A stretch of DNA of 64,000 bases from Pogostemon cablin (taxonomy: Eukaryota; Streptophyta; Magnoliopsida; Lamiales; Lamiaceae): NCBI GenBank assembly GCA_023678885.1, contig CM042998.1, positions 6,885,820 to 6,949,819 on the forward strand, given 5' to 3'. The notes beneath the pieces are model-generated. The model was not told where the DNA came from and made no database searches. It saw nothing but the letters and a program-made list of their open reading frames with translations. Below are positions 11,969 through 22,757 of the stretch, one piece after another (position 1 is the first letter of the stretch; each line of letters opens with the position of its first letter). The translations under genes were made by a program, and so were the position numbers.

Positions 11969-12221
11969 TAATTTTTAATAATTTTTTCTTAATCAATTAT
12001 TCATTTTTATTAAAAATATCATCACTTTTAATGTGTATGGTGATTTCAATAGGTTTTAATAATTTTTCTATAGGACATTAGAAAAATGAAAATTTTAATT
12101 TTATGAAATTTAAAACACAATTAATAATAATTAAAAGAAACTTAATTTTAATATTTGTGGCACACGACAAATCTCAAATATAACTAAAGCGGTGTTAGAT
12201 GTGCATATGTTAATTTTTTAC

Positions 12222-12385
12222 TACAGTGTTGAGGTGTAATAAAAAGATAGTGAAAAGGTGCATAGGAGAGGTGCATGGGTTGATCTTTGACTGCAGTATT
12301 GAGGTGTAATAAGAAGTTAATGAAAATGTGCATAGATTAATTAGAGTGCAGTGTTGAAGTGTGATGAGAAGTTAATGAAGGCTTT
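12222..12385 (+). repeat. Degenerate tandem repeat, about 3 units
   Basis: Three diverged units of 55-70 bp carry 'cagtgttgaggtgtaataa', 'gaagttaatgaa' and 'ggtgcatag'. They lie just left of the LTR element that begins about 12402. No gene seen in 11969-12401. Confidence 0.6.
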
Positions 12386-12401
12386 ATTAGGGATTCTCTC
12401 A

Positions 12402-14262
12402 ATTTTTTGTCAAATCCAATAAAGGTGAATTGATTGTGTTTTGTGTGGTTTTTGTGTGTTTTGCGTGTGTTTTGTGTCTTTTATTTTTGTATTTTATTGG
12501 ATCTATGTTGATTGGAAAGTGTGTGATATGTGTGAATTTATGCAGGGAATGAAGAAAAAAAGATCAAATGTTACGAGTGCACATGGTATGATACAAAAGT
12601 TAGAATTTTTAAAAGGTGAAAAATTCGACCAGAATTTGCACAATTCTAGTCGAATTTCAGCTAGTTTGAAAGTTGGTAGGAAAGGGAAAAGCGTGCTGAC
12701 AATTTCACATAAATTCTAGTCGAATTTTGTGAAATTCTAGTCGAATTTCTAAAGGTCACAAGTCTTCCAGAGCACTGGCAGTTTTTGGAAAATTCGACCA
12801 TTGCCTCAAAATTCTAATCGAATTTTTGGTAAATCAGTGAAGTGTCGTGAGTGGGAATTGAACCCGGGCTGAGGAAGCAGAAATTCTAGTTGAATTCCAA
12901 AAATTCTAGTCGAATTTTTGGTGATTAAAAAAGCGCTCCTATGCAGCCGTGAATAGCGTGTAACGACATCAAAAATTCTACTCGAATTTCTGATATTCTG
13001 GTCGAATTTTAGGTCTGTTTTGACAGCATCGAAAATTGGTCTAATTCTCCATTAGCAGCTACCCTACATCATATAAATAGCTGGGATATAAATTTGGAGA
13101 AGGATAGAACTGAACACAACCCATTCCTTAGGTGATTTTGAGCATTTCCACACTTTCACCCCATATTTTCCATCCATTTTCCATACCTTTCATCATTTGG
13201 TGTTGAAGAACTCAAGGAAGTCAAGAGCTAGAGGTGGAGATCAATGAGTGTTGAAGATTCTCTACAAGGAATTTCTAGGAAAGATTTACATCTTTTTTGT
13301 TAATCATTTGGATTTAAGACTATGGATATGTGTAATGAATCATTTATGTGTTTTGTTACTAAAATCATGTTAGGATAATCCCTCTAGTGGGATTAGGGAT
13401 ATGAAGAGCACATTAGGTTTATATTATCTTGTGAATTAAATTGGTTTTTGACTTAATTGATATTGGTTTCTATTCATGGGCTTTAATTATTTTTATGTTG
13501 TCATAGCATGGTTTGTTATTCATGAATGATTATTGGTTTAATGGATTGTTGATCAATGGATGATTTATGGTAATTAAGTGTTATTATGATGTTCATGTGT
13601 ATATTGCATGGAGTGAGACGGAAACGACCCTCTTAAGTATTAGAAAGGCATGAATAGACATCGAGTTTAGGTTTGACCGAGAGGATATTTGAACTTGATT
13701 AGGGGAACCAATCCATTCATTAGCTTTAGTACACAAAAAGGGAGAGTTAATTCTAATTAGTACCTTCTTAGGGAGAATTGAGAATTAATTAGTACCTAGA
13801 TGGAAGAGGTTAATGTTGGGCTTTGATCTTAAGTGCTTTTGGGAGTCTTTAGTGGATCAACAACCTTTGTAACCCGAAAGGGAGCTTTGGATACATTTAT
13901 GATCACCCTTAATCTCCATCAATTGAGTTGAATTCCCTTTGCATGATAATATGAATTGAGGGTGCCTGGATGTTTCTAATCCCATGTTTTTCCATACTTG
14001 AACTTTAGCACCTATTCTCTTTTATTTTTACTCATTTTTACTTTCCATTTCTCTTTTTGCTAATTGTATTTACTTGTTACTTGTTCTAGTTGTTTATTTG
14101 AAAATCAAACTCAAAACCCCTATCATCCTTACAAAAGTGACATAAACATGAGCTCACATATTTTATTAATTCAAACTTAACTCCTTTGTGGTTCAATAAT
14201 TTTCTTGGGATATACTTCTACAATGACCGAGTATTCTTGCTTGTGAGAAAAATATTCAAACA
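12402..14262 (+). repeat. 5' LTR
   Basis: Aligned with 16804-18666. At 12628-13010 it contains about ten copies of an imperfect palindrome, AAATTCTAGTCGAATTT (variants with GACCAG, TAATCG, TACTCG). A TATA-like 'catataaatag' lies near 13071. It ends CAAACA at 14257-14262. Its first 20-30 bases are diverged from the 3' LTR. Confidence 0.85.
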
Positions 14263-14265
14263 AAA

Positions 14266-14292
14266 AATTAGCGTCGTTGCTAATTCCGAGGG
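14266..14292 (+). other. Decayed primer-binding-site-like sequence
   Basis: Directly after the 5' LTR comes 'aattagcgtcgttgctaat'. This resembles the TGGCGCCGTTGCC-type primer site of plant Athila/Tat-like elements, which is complementary to a tRNA 3' end. The position supports this; the match is imperfect. Confidence 0.5.
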
Positions 14293-15283
14293 TTCTTCTG
14301 TGGGAGAAAGAGAACTTTATGTTCTTTGGTGTATCTATGAGGGGAAGAAATTCTCAGCTGTCGGATTCTTCATCACACAAGCTATTCGGGCAGCAACGAA
14401 AACGAAATGCAAATGGATCAAGTTTGAAGGGTATGTGACAATGATCGCTGAAGCAGTGGGAGTAAGAACGGATGATTTGATATCTCTTGATGAAGGAAGA
14501 TTGAATTATGAAAGCTTGCATAGGATGAGATTTCTAGAAACCATTGATGATACATGGTGTGTAATACAAAAGCCCGGAGGAAGCTTTCCACTTCCATATA
14601 AGCCTTTTACGTCATTGCATCCAAGAAACAATGAAAGCTTGAAGAATAACATTGGCCTTAATGATGCAGCCCATCATGAAGTGATAAATGCATTCTATAA
14701 TGCAAAGGGTCTTGATTTGGAGGCAGCGAATCGGGAGGTTAGTGATGAAGAAGTTGATGAAGGGAATGAAGATGGTTCTAGTGGGAGCATTGATGAAGAG
14801 AATGAAGATGGTTCTAGTGGGAGCAGTGATGAAGAGATTGAAGATTTTCCAGCTCAGCGTGGGGAATTTAGAGAGATTAGGATTGAGAGGGGACCAAGAA
14901 GGGAGGAAGCCTCTAGTTCAAGTCAAAGAGGATCGATAGAGGAGCGGTTGGAAAGGCTTGAAAAGAGGAATAAAGAATTAAGAGACGAGATAAGGATCAT
15001 CCATGGAAATCAGGATAGATCAAACCATGATGTCAATCAAATTTATGAGATGGTGAGTAGGATATACAATCAGCAATTTCAGAATGAGCAAAGAGGATTC
15101 AACTCGTGGATCATGTATTATCCACCTCAAAATCCTTAATATCCTTATGCTCCTCCGCCTCATGCACCTCAGTTTACACCACCATTTCCTCCTCAGTTCC
15201 CACCTCAGTGGCCATATCAACCACTAGAGCAACATACACAACCTCCACCTTCACAAGAAACTCCACCACCACCACAAGAATGA
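14293..15283 (+). pseudogene. Retroelement ORF: 'putative plant transposon protein' family, one internal stop
   Basis: An open frame runs without a stop from about 14186 to a TAA at 15137-15139; the part before 14293 overlaps LTR and primer site and is probably not coding. Conserved-looking stretches are YVLWCIYEGKKFSAVGFFI and TQAIRAATKTK. They resemble a plant domain found in ORFs of non-autonomous LTR elements and described as 'putative plant transposon protein' (from memory). An acidic repeat (EDGSSGS, twice) and a charged coiled-coil-like region (EERLERLEKRNKELRDEI) follow. After the TAA the same frame continues as a proline-rich tail (FTPPFPPQFPPQW) to a TGA at 15281-15283. The TAA is thus probably one C-to-T change. 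The N-terminal part of the family domain is missing. Function is unknown. Confidence 0.65.
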
Positions 15284-16803
15284 GGCTGGAATCTTAGATG
15301 TCGGGGTTGTTTTGATGCATTTGATGTAAAATCACTCTACTAATACTCTACTCTTTCCTCTATTCTTATCTTCTGTTTTATTTGTTTATTTTCTTGTGTG
15401 ATGGTTGTTGAATGATTTAACTTTTTGGATGATTTCGTGGTGTACTTTGATTTTTATTTGGCTGTTTCTTTATCCTTTGTGGTTTTATTATTTTCCCTTG
15501 TGTCTTGTTGTGCTTGTGTTTGATTTCTTGTTTATGTGTTTGTGAGTATTATGGATATTGATTGGTGATTTAGTAGGTTATTGATTAAGTAAGGATGATA
15601 GATTAGGAAGTGGTGACAATAACTTTTAAATTGTTCAATAGTGAAAGATTTGAGCATAATTGTACTTAGGTCCCAACAATAATCAACCATGAGATTTGAG
15701 CCTAACTGTATATTACAAACGGTTTCATTTCTTTGTGAGAGGACTAATTAATTATGTATAAGTAGAACTTGCCTTTTGACTTTTCAAAGAAATTCGTTAA
15801 TGGACATTTAAGAGATGATAAGAGGCAATTTTTCTATTATAGCCTATAGCCTTAAAATACAATCATCCCTACCTTTCAACAAAATCCATTTCTAGCCTAG
15901 TTGAGCCTATTAACCCTATATTCTTTCATGAGCATATCATATAGCCAATTACCATTTTAAAACTAAGAAAGAACCTTAAGTGTGGAAATTTACTAGAGAA
16001 AGAGTAATCTAGCAATGTGAAGAGGAGACAATCAAGGAAAAAAGGATAAAAGAAAAATTTACAAAAGTTGATGAGCATAAAAGAGATTACAAAGAAGGGA
16101 GCTATGATAAAAGAAAGATGTAAAGGAAATGAGCATGGAAAGAAAATAAAAAAATTCAAGAGAATGCTAGAAGACTACATTGTTACAAAGGAAATTTTTC
16201 TCTTAAAAATTGGCTCATTGAAGGATGTTGTTCAAAGAAGAAGTGGAAGGAAAAGCTCTTAGAATTTGAAAAGGTGACAAGAGAGGATGATAAAGAAGAT
16301 CATAAGAAATGCATGAAGGAATTACTCTTTCAATAGGATTTTTCTACACTTTTAAGTCACTTATATCCATATATATCCATCCCTTAACCAAAAAGCCTTA
16401 CATTACATCAAAATGAAAGACCTCTTTGATCTTTTATGAATATTGATTGAGTTTTTAAGAATGAGTCATTTTGCAAGCTTAGGGCAAGTACACTTTAATC
16501 GGTTGATGAGAGCTTATACACATCTCCTTTTAAAAAGAAAATGAGTGAGAGTGAAACACATCTTGTGAGGTTGGGACATTAAGGTGGAATTGTGCAAAAG
16601 TCTTTCATTATTGAACTTGTTAAATGTTAATTGTCATAATTTTCTAGCCTTGAGTTCTAATCTTGTTGATGATTATTAGTTCATTATTTGATATCCATTG
16701 TACTTCGGTGTTCAACTCTTATGTTTATGCAAAATTTGCCCCTTGTTCTTTCATTTTCTTTTTCGTTGTTTGGGGACAAGCAACATTCTAAGTTTGGGAG
16801 GTT
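15284..16803 (+). other. 3' internal non-coding part of the LTR element
   Basis: No long ORF. T-rich then A-rich text, like 1-1188. It ends with 'aagtttgggaggt', a polypurine-tract-like run immediately before the 3' LTR. Confidence 0.65.
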
Positions 16804-18666
16804 TGTTTAGTGTCAAAATTTGCATAAATTTAGAGTTGTTTTTGTGTGGTTTTTGTGTGTTTTGCGTGTGTTTTATGTCTTTTATTTTTGTATTTTATTG
16901 GATCTATGTTGATTGGAAGTGTGTGATATGTGTGAATTTATGCAGGGAATAAAGAAAAAAAGATCAAATATTACGAGTGCACATAGTATGATACAAAAGT
17001 TAGAATTTTTAAAAGGTGAAAAATTCGACCAGAATTTGCATAATTCTAGTCGAATTTCAGCCAGTTTGAAAGTTGGTAGGAAAGGGAAAAGCGTGTTGAC
17101 AATTTCACATAAATTCTAGTCGAATTTTGTGAAATTCTAGTCGAATTTCTGAAGGTCACAAGTCTTCCAGAGAACTGGCAGTTTTTGGGAAATTCGACCA
17201 TTGCCTCAAAATTCTAATCGAATTTTTGGTAGATCAGTGAAGTGTCGTGAGTGGGAATTGAAGCCGAGCTGAGGAAGCAGAAATTCTAGTTGAATTCCCA
17301 AAATTCTAGTCGAATTTTTGGTGATTAAAAAAGCGCTCCCATGCTGCCGTGAAAAGCATGTAACGACATCAGAAATTCTACTCGAATTTCTGATATTCTG
17401 GTCGAATTTTGGGTCTGTTTTGACAGCATCGAAAATTACTCTAATTCTCCATTAGCAGCCACCCTACATCATATAAATAGCTAGGATATAAATTTGGAGA
17501 AGGGTAGAACTGAACACAACTCATTCCTTAGGTGATTTTGAGCATTTCCACACTTTCACACCATATTTTCCATCCATTTTCCATACCTTTCATCATTTGG
17601 TGTTGAAGAACTCAAGGAAGTAAAGAGCTAGAGGTGGAGATTAATGAGTGTTGAAGATTCTCTATAAGGAATTGTTAGGGAAGATTTACATCTCTTTTGT
17701 TTTTCATTTGGATTTAAGACTATGGATATGTGTAATGAATCATTTATGTATTTTGTTATTAAAATCATGTTAGGATAATCCCTCTAGTGGGATTAGGAAT
17801 ATGAAGAGTACATTAGGTTTATATTATTTTGTGAATTAAATTGGTTTTTGACTTAATTGATGTTGGTTTCTATTCATGGGCTTTAATTATTTTGATGTTG
17901 TCATAGCATGGTTTGTTATTCATGAATGATTATTGGTTTAATGGATTGTTGATCAATGGATGATTTATGGTAATTAAGTGCTATTATGATATTCATGTGT
18001 ATATTGCTTGGAGTGAGACGGAAACGACCCTCTTAAGTATTAGAAAAGCATGAATAGACATCGAGTTTAAGTTTGACCGAGAGGATATTTGAACTCGATG
18101 AGGGAACCAATCCATTCGTTAGCTTTAGTACATAAAAAGGGAGAATTAATTCTAATTAGTACCTTCTAAGGGAGAATTAGGAATTAATTAGTACCTAGAT
18201 GGAAGAGGTTAATGTTGGGTTTTGATCTTAAGTGTTTTTGGGAGTCTTTAGTTGATCAACAACCTTTCTAACCCGAAAGGGAGTTTAGGATACATTTGTG
18301 ATCACCCTTAATCTACATCAATTGAGTTGAATTCCCTTTGCATGATAATATGAATTGAGGGTGCATGGATGTTTCTAATCCCATGTTTTTCCATACTTGA
18401 ACTTTAGCACCTATTCTTTTTTATTTTTACTCATTTTTACTTGTCATTTCTCTTATTGCTAATTTTATTTACTTGTTATTTGTTCTAGTTGTTTATTTGA
18501 AAATCAAACTTAAAACTCCTATCATCCTTACAAAAGTAACATAAACATGAGCTCACATATTTTATTAATCCAAACTTAACTCCTTTGTGGTTCGATAATT
18601 TTATTTCTTGGGATATACTTCTACAACGACCGAGTATTCTTGCTCGTGAGTAAAAATATTCAAACA
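16804..18666 (+). repeat. 3' LTR
   Basis: It starts TGTTTAGTG and ends CAAACA, so the ends are TGTTT/AAACA. It carries the same cluster of AAATTCTAGTCGAATTT-type motifs (17027-17412) and the TATA-like 'catataaatag' near 17470 as the 5' copy. Small frames in it are not genes. Confidence 0.88.
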
Positions 18667-19229
18667 ACCATTAGGTTAAAATTATAATTATACCCTAAAC
18701 TCTAAACCCTAGGGATAAATTATACACTAAACTACAAGGGTAAAATTACAATTATACCCTAAACCTTAAACCCTACGATAAATTATACCCTAAACCACAA
18801 GGGTAAAAATAAAATTATACCCCTAAAATTAAATTTGAAAAAAATAACAAAAAAATAATAAAAAATAAACAAAACAGACCGCAATTGCGGCGAGACGCGG
18901 TTGCACCAATTTAAAAAAAATGATGGGGCCACAACAGTCATTGTCAATACCGATATTTTGGCATATCTTTTCGCACGAAAAATTGGCATACCGAAAAAAT
19001 ATCAATTTACCAAATTATATTAAAAATATTTTTAATTGTAATTAAAATAATAAAATTGACATAAAATATAAAATAATTTAGACATGTATTCCGCTGTATA
19101 ATCATAATTATTTTGATGACAATCATATCACCTTTTAATTTATTAAAAAATAATACTGTTATTATGTATATATGATTTAAGTAATAAATATTTATTTACT
19201 ATATTTATATATTTTTATAGTATATTTTA
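18667..19229. other. AT-rich spacer with ccctaaa runs
   Basis: At 18690-18800, 'ataccctaaac' and 'aaaccctaggg'-like phrases recur with a period of about 55 bp ('acaagggtaaaattacaatt'), a small degenerate tandem repeat. 18930-19010 holds 'taccgatattttggcat', related on the other strand to 21180-21240. No gene seen. Confidence 0.55.
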
Positions 19230-19409
19230 GAGTACAATTGTATGCACTGGTGTACCTGTACGATCTTAACCGTTAGATTAAATTTTAATTTAATTTCTAC
19301 AACTAATATAAAATAAAATAATTAATTTTTTTTTAAAAAATAACTACCCACTACATCCTATTTTTAATCCATTAACCCTTGGTGCATCAATGCACCACAA
19401 AAATCACCA
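19230..19409. mobile_element. MITE related to 11276-11968, near-perfect 9-bp TSD
   Basis: The flanks are TATATTTTA (19221-19229) and TATATTTAA (19410-19418), 8 of 9 matching. The core 'ccgttagattaaattttaat' and the GC-containing ends ('gcactggtgtacc', 'ggtgcatcaatgcacc') match the split element at 11276-11968. It serves as the uninterrupted relative. Confidence 0.65.
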
Positions 19410-19437
19410 TATATTTAATATATAAGTATAATATATT

Positions 19438-19565
19438 GAGTTGGTCTCTTGTGCCTCTGGGGACACACCGTGCGCCTTTACAATTTAGTATTAAAGGGTT
19501 AGTGCGCCCTTTAATACTAAATTGTAAAGGTGCACGGTGTGCCCCAGGGCACACAAGTTTTTGTT
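19438..19565. mobile_element. Foldback MITE: near-perfect hairpin
   Basis: Arms 19448-19498 and 19508-19557 are inverted copies of about 50 bp with only a few mismatches and a loop of about 9 bases. The arm core 'acaatttagtattaaaggg' is perfect. The flanks taatatatt (19429-19437) and taatatgtt (19566-19574) match at 8 of 9 bases. Relatives with the same termini are at about 10187-10455, 41596-41845 and (left end only) 61368. Such a transcript would fold into one long stem, a potential small-RNA source. Confidence 0.8.
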
Positions 19566-19691
19566 TAATATGTTTTTATTTATTATTTGTTAGAGTTCAT
19601 TTTTACATTAAAAAGTTGAATAAATATTATACAAAATTACACATATAATATTAATAAGGGATTGACTAAATACACATCACAATTTATTAAA

Positions 19692-19929
19692 GGCAAATAC
19701 TTAGGTGAGATCGTCTCACGTGAGACGGCCAGAAAGTGATAACTTTTATATAAAAAAGTTATAATAAATTAATGAAAACTGATAATTCTATTTTATGAAC
19801 AATTTATAGTATAAATAAAAAGTGATAACATTTTATAGGAAAAGTGACAATGTTTTATAGCAAAAGTGATAATTATTTTAAAAAGTGAAAATTTGTCTCA
19901 CATGAGACGGTCTCACGCAAGACCTACCC
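19692..19929. mobile_element. MULE-type MITE (GAGACGGTCTCACG family), TSD TTTATTAAA
   Basis: Perfect 9-bp duplication TTTATTAAA at 19683-19691 and 19930-19938. The ends are GG...gagatcgtctcacgtgag and an inverted GGGTAGGTCTTGCGTGAGAC. The body repeats 'aaaagtgataa' about five times. It lies inside the Pack-MULE-like element. Relatives are at 27278-27473 and 63660-63875. Confidence 0.85.
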
Positions 19930-20559
19930 TTTATTAAATACGCATCCTCTTAATTTATTATTAAAAATATATATTTTTTAAAAGTCTGAATTGTCTTTAA
20001 TTTATTAAATATTCACCCCTTCATATTTAAGATTTATTAGGAGTATTTCATGTATAATTGTAATTAAGAAAGTAATATTTCATACCAAATAGTTAGTTTA
20101 ATCCAAGAACCACGATCATAGTCTAAAAGGTGCCGGAAAACCAAGATTTTATCTCAGAAGCATACTGATAGTAAAGGTCTGATTGCACGATCTGTATCGG
20201 CTGCGATGAATTTTTTTTTTGGGAATTGAAACTATAGAAATTGAAGACAAGGGCTTAATCTAGATTAATGAAACCCGTCAAAACAGAATAAACAAAAAAA
20301 ATCCGAAGAACGAAGAAAAATGACGACAAAATTATTCAAGGAAGAATATCACCCACCCCACAAAACAAGAAACTCTTACCATCTCACCAACACCTATACC
20401 AAAATCTGTTAATCAAATGGGATTTCCAGTAGCTTACAATGACCTTATTCATCCCCAATTACTCATCTAAGTTCTAACAATTCTAGAATTCATTAGAAAA
20501 TTCTCATACGCTTTATTGTCAAAATAATTTTGGGACTTGAATTTTCTAGAGCCTGAAAC

Positions 20560-20900
20560 GACGCCGTACTAGGCCCGGAGCGAAGAGCAGTGGTCGCTAT
20601 CGGCGGCGCTCATCCACGAGCGGCTACCGGTGGTGAAGTAATCAGATTTACCGGAGCAGGAGGAGGTGCCTTGAGAATGCGTGGTGTGCCTGTACAAATT
20701 CCACGGCGGAGACGAGATCCGACGACTGACGAATTGCAGTCTCGACCGTTGGATGCCCCTTTATCGTACGCGAAATGTAGGAAACTTTCAATGAGAATCT
20801 CTGGGTGGAAACTGGGATTCCTGATTCCTATTCGCCGCCCGCCGCCGACTTGTAGCGATTTTTGTTTACACTTCTTTATTCGCCGCTGCACTTGGGAGTA
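20560..20900. other. GC-rich, coding-like cargo of the Pack-MULE-like element
   Basis: Composition jumps to GC-rich against an AT-rich surround. Frames are open on both strands: + 20590-20901 with basic and Pro/Arg-rich text, - 20610-20891. Neither gives a family I recognise. 'acgacgccgt' at 20558 is a motif often seen upstream of plant genes. It may be a captured 5' region with a first exon. 19939-20559 is AT-rich without recognisable coding sequence. Confidence 0.5.
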
Positions 20901-21100
20901 AATATTAGGAAGGTTGTAGTTAATAACAGAAATAGTAATAAATTAGAAAGATGAATTGGGGTTAATAATTAGGAATGTGTATATAAGGGTATTTTTGGAA
21001 CTTTTCAGGGTGTGTATTTAATGAAAGTTAATAAAAGATAAAAAAAAGGGGTGTGTATTTAATAAAATGAGGTGTGTATTTAATAATACTCTATTAATAA

Positions 21101-21570
21101 TACATAATCTACTTAAATATAGTTTTATATAAGTAACTATTTTAAAAATTAATATAAGAATTTTCGTTATTTATGCTACGGTATACCGATGCCAAAATAC
21201 TGAAATTTTACAATGTAACAACGTATCGAAAATATTAGTATGTTGTAAATTTTATACTTTTCGCCATTTTTTGATACGGCGGGCACAATATACCTAGTTT
21301 TTTTGGTATTTTTTCACCACCTAATTCACACCCCTAAATTCATTCCTTTCATGAGGAAATAGATTTGGAATTTGAAAATTTTCTTTTCGATCTATTTTGT
21401 AAATGGGGAAAGAGATGATGTAGAGAGTTAATGAGAGAGGCGACATCGTACCACGTCATTCGTTTGAGCAGCAAGATGTTGTCCATAGGTGCGATTTAAA
21501 AAGCTTTTAAAAAATTATGGTTTTTTTTTTTATAAAATTACAAAAGTTGGAACTAAATTTTAATTAAAGT
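21101..21570. other. Spacer with a hAT-like right terminus
   Basis: 21180-21345 carries 'cggtataccgatgccaaaat' and ends 'ttcacacccctaaa', resembling the inverted end of hAT-type MITEs (TAGGGGTGTGAA). No left partner was found nearby. 21430-21480 has 'accacgtcattcgtttgagc', similar on the other strand to about 6990-7010. No gene seen. Confidence 0.35.
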
Positions 21571-21696
21571 GAAAATGGCAAAAGTAGCCACTATTACTTA
21601 AAAGTAATTTTAAGTGGCCACTGATGTTATATATAATTTATTCTAGCCACTTTTTATGGAATAGACCAAAATACCCTTGAGGGGCCCACCTTTTTA

Positions 21697-21945
21697 TCGG
21701 TTTGAGGAATCAAATTCCTCGCTTTTACGACCAAAAGTACGAAAAGTACACTAGGGGACTCCGATTCTTACTATTTCTGAAAAAGATGTCAAAGTACTAC
21801 TATGTAGGCATGTGGGGCCCCTCAAGTTTGAGGAATCAGATTCCTCACTTTTATGACCAAAAGTACACTAGGGGAATCCAATTCTTCCTATTTCTGAAAG
21901 AGATGTCAAAGTACAACTATGTAGGTATGTGGGGTCCTCATATGC
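21697..21945 (+). repeat. Tandem duplication of about 125 bp
   Basis: 'gtttgaggaatcaaattcct' to 'catgtggggcccctcaa' (21699-21825) is repeated at 21826-21945 with about 90% identity. A frame of 119 residues crosses both copies (21702-22061) but shows only this repeat and is not called a gene. Confidence 0.8.
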
Positions 21946-22275
21946 TTACAAAAAATGAGGTATTATATAATAGCGGTCCAACCATGGTGCTGCATCATAC
22001 ACATACATTCATTTTCATTGTAGTGTTGAGCATTTGGGGAGCAATTATTTATTTTAACTAGATTTTTAGAGGCATGAGAATTTGGGGAGCAGTATACAAG
22101 GTATGTTGTAAATTTGTTTTAACAACTATGAATGCATTAATTTGATCATCTTTACATGTTGTGTGAGTGTATTTTATGTATTTCAACGTTTTATAATAGA
22201 AATAATAGTATGCCGAATAGTGTATGTGAATTGTAAAATGTATCCACATTAAATCTTATTTTTTTAAATTAGCAA

Positions 22276-22684
22276 CTCGTAGGCCGAATAGAGAGGATTT
22301 ATAGGCCGAATAGAAGAAACGTTGGCTGAAAAGTTCCAAAAAATATAACCTACGATAAAAAATAAGTAGGCCGAATAAAACAAGTGTTGTAGGCCGAATA
22401 GAACAATCTTATGGGCCGAATACAAGAAACGCAGGCCGAATAGAAGAACTTAAATTTCCACATTTAATTTTCATTTTTAAAAAAATATGTAGGCCGAATA
22501 GAAGAATTTTGGTTGACCGAATAGAACAACCTTAAAGGCCGAATAAGAGAGACGTAGGCCGAATAGAAGAAAAACATACAGAATTTGAAAGGCATCTAAA
22601 GTAGGCCGAATAGTGGAACAGTGTAGGGCCGAATAAAATAATATGTTGGCCGAATAGAGTACATTGTTGGCCGAATAGAATACT
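22276..22684 (+). repeat. Left subterminal array: 14 copies of taggCCGAATAgaa
   Basis: Fourteen exact CCGAATA cores occur in about 400 bp, mostly as tAGGCCGAATAGAAnAA, irregularly spaced at 15-75 bp. The reverse complement forms a matching array at 25283-25822. Known plant transposons carry short subterminal repeats that bind transposase; that role here is inferred from position and mirror orientation. Confidence 0.88.
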
Positions 22685-22757
22685 TGCAACTAATTATGAT
22701 GTCGTCATTTATATTTTCCTAAATAAATATGCAGATGAGCTACAAACAAGTTGGCAT

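Larger units (their letters stand above)
12402..18666 (+). mobile_element. Non-autonomous LTR retrotransposon
   Basis: Two direct repeats of about 1.86 kb (12402-14262 and 16804-18666) flank a 2.54 kb interior. By eye over several hundred bases the LTRs differ at about 3-4% of sites, with many G/A changes. The 3' LTR starts TGTTTAG and ends CAAACA; the start of the 5' LTR is eroded. The interior has a decayed primer-binding-site-like stretch, one ORF unrelated to gag or pol, and a purine-rich run before the 3' LTR. No RT, RNase H or integrase was found, so it depends on another element for movement. No clean TSD was found: 'accat' follows the 3' LTR and no match precedes the eroded left end. 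Confidence 0.88.
19658..21091. mobile_element. Pack-MULE-like element, TSD TATTAATAA
   Basis: Perfect 9-bp duplication TATTAATAA at 19649-19657 and 21092-21100. The termini are GGGATTGACTAAATACAC on the left and an inverted GAGTATTATTAAATACAC on the right; the inverted ends continue into 'tttattaaa'. Inside are a nested 238-bp MITE (19692-19929) and a gene-like GC-rich segment (20560-20900). No transposase is present. Carrying host-like sequence between MULE-type ends is the definition of a Pack-MULE; here the cargo could not be identified. Confidence 0.75.

Noticed and set aside
12441..12719. 92-residue frame and its twin at 16913-17119
   Set aside because: Lie inside the two LTRs and translate the palindrome cluster region. 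No family and no start context.
14186..14292. N-terminal 36 codons of the long frame in the LTR element
   Set aside because: They overlap the LTR end and the primer-binding-site-like stretch, so they are probably not part of the protein.
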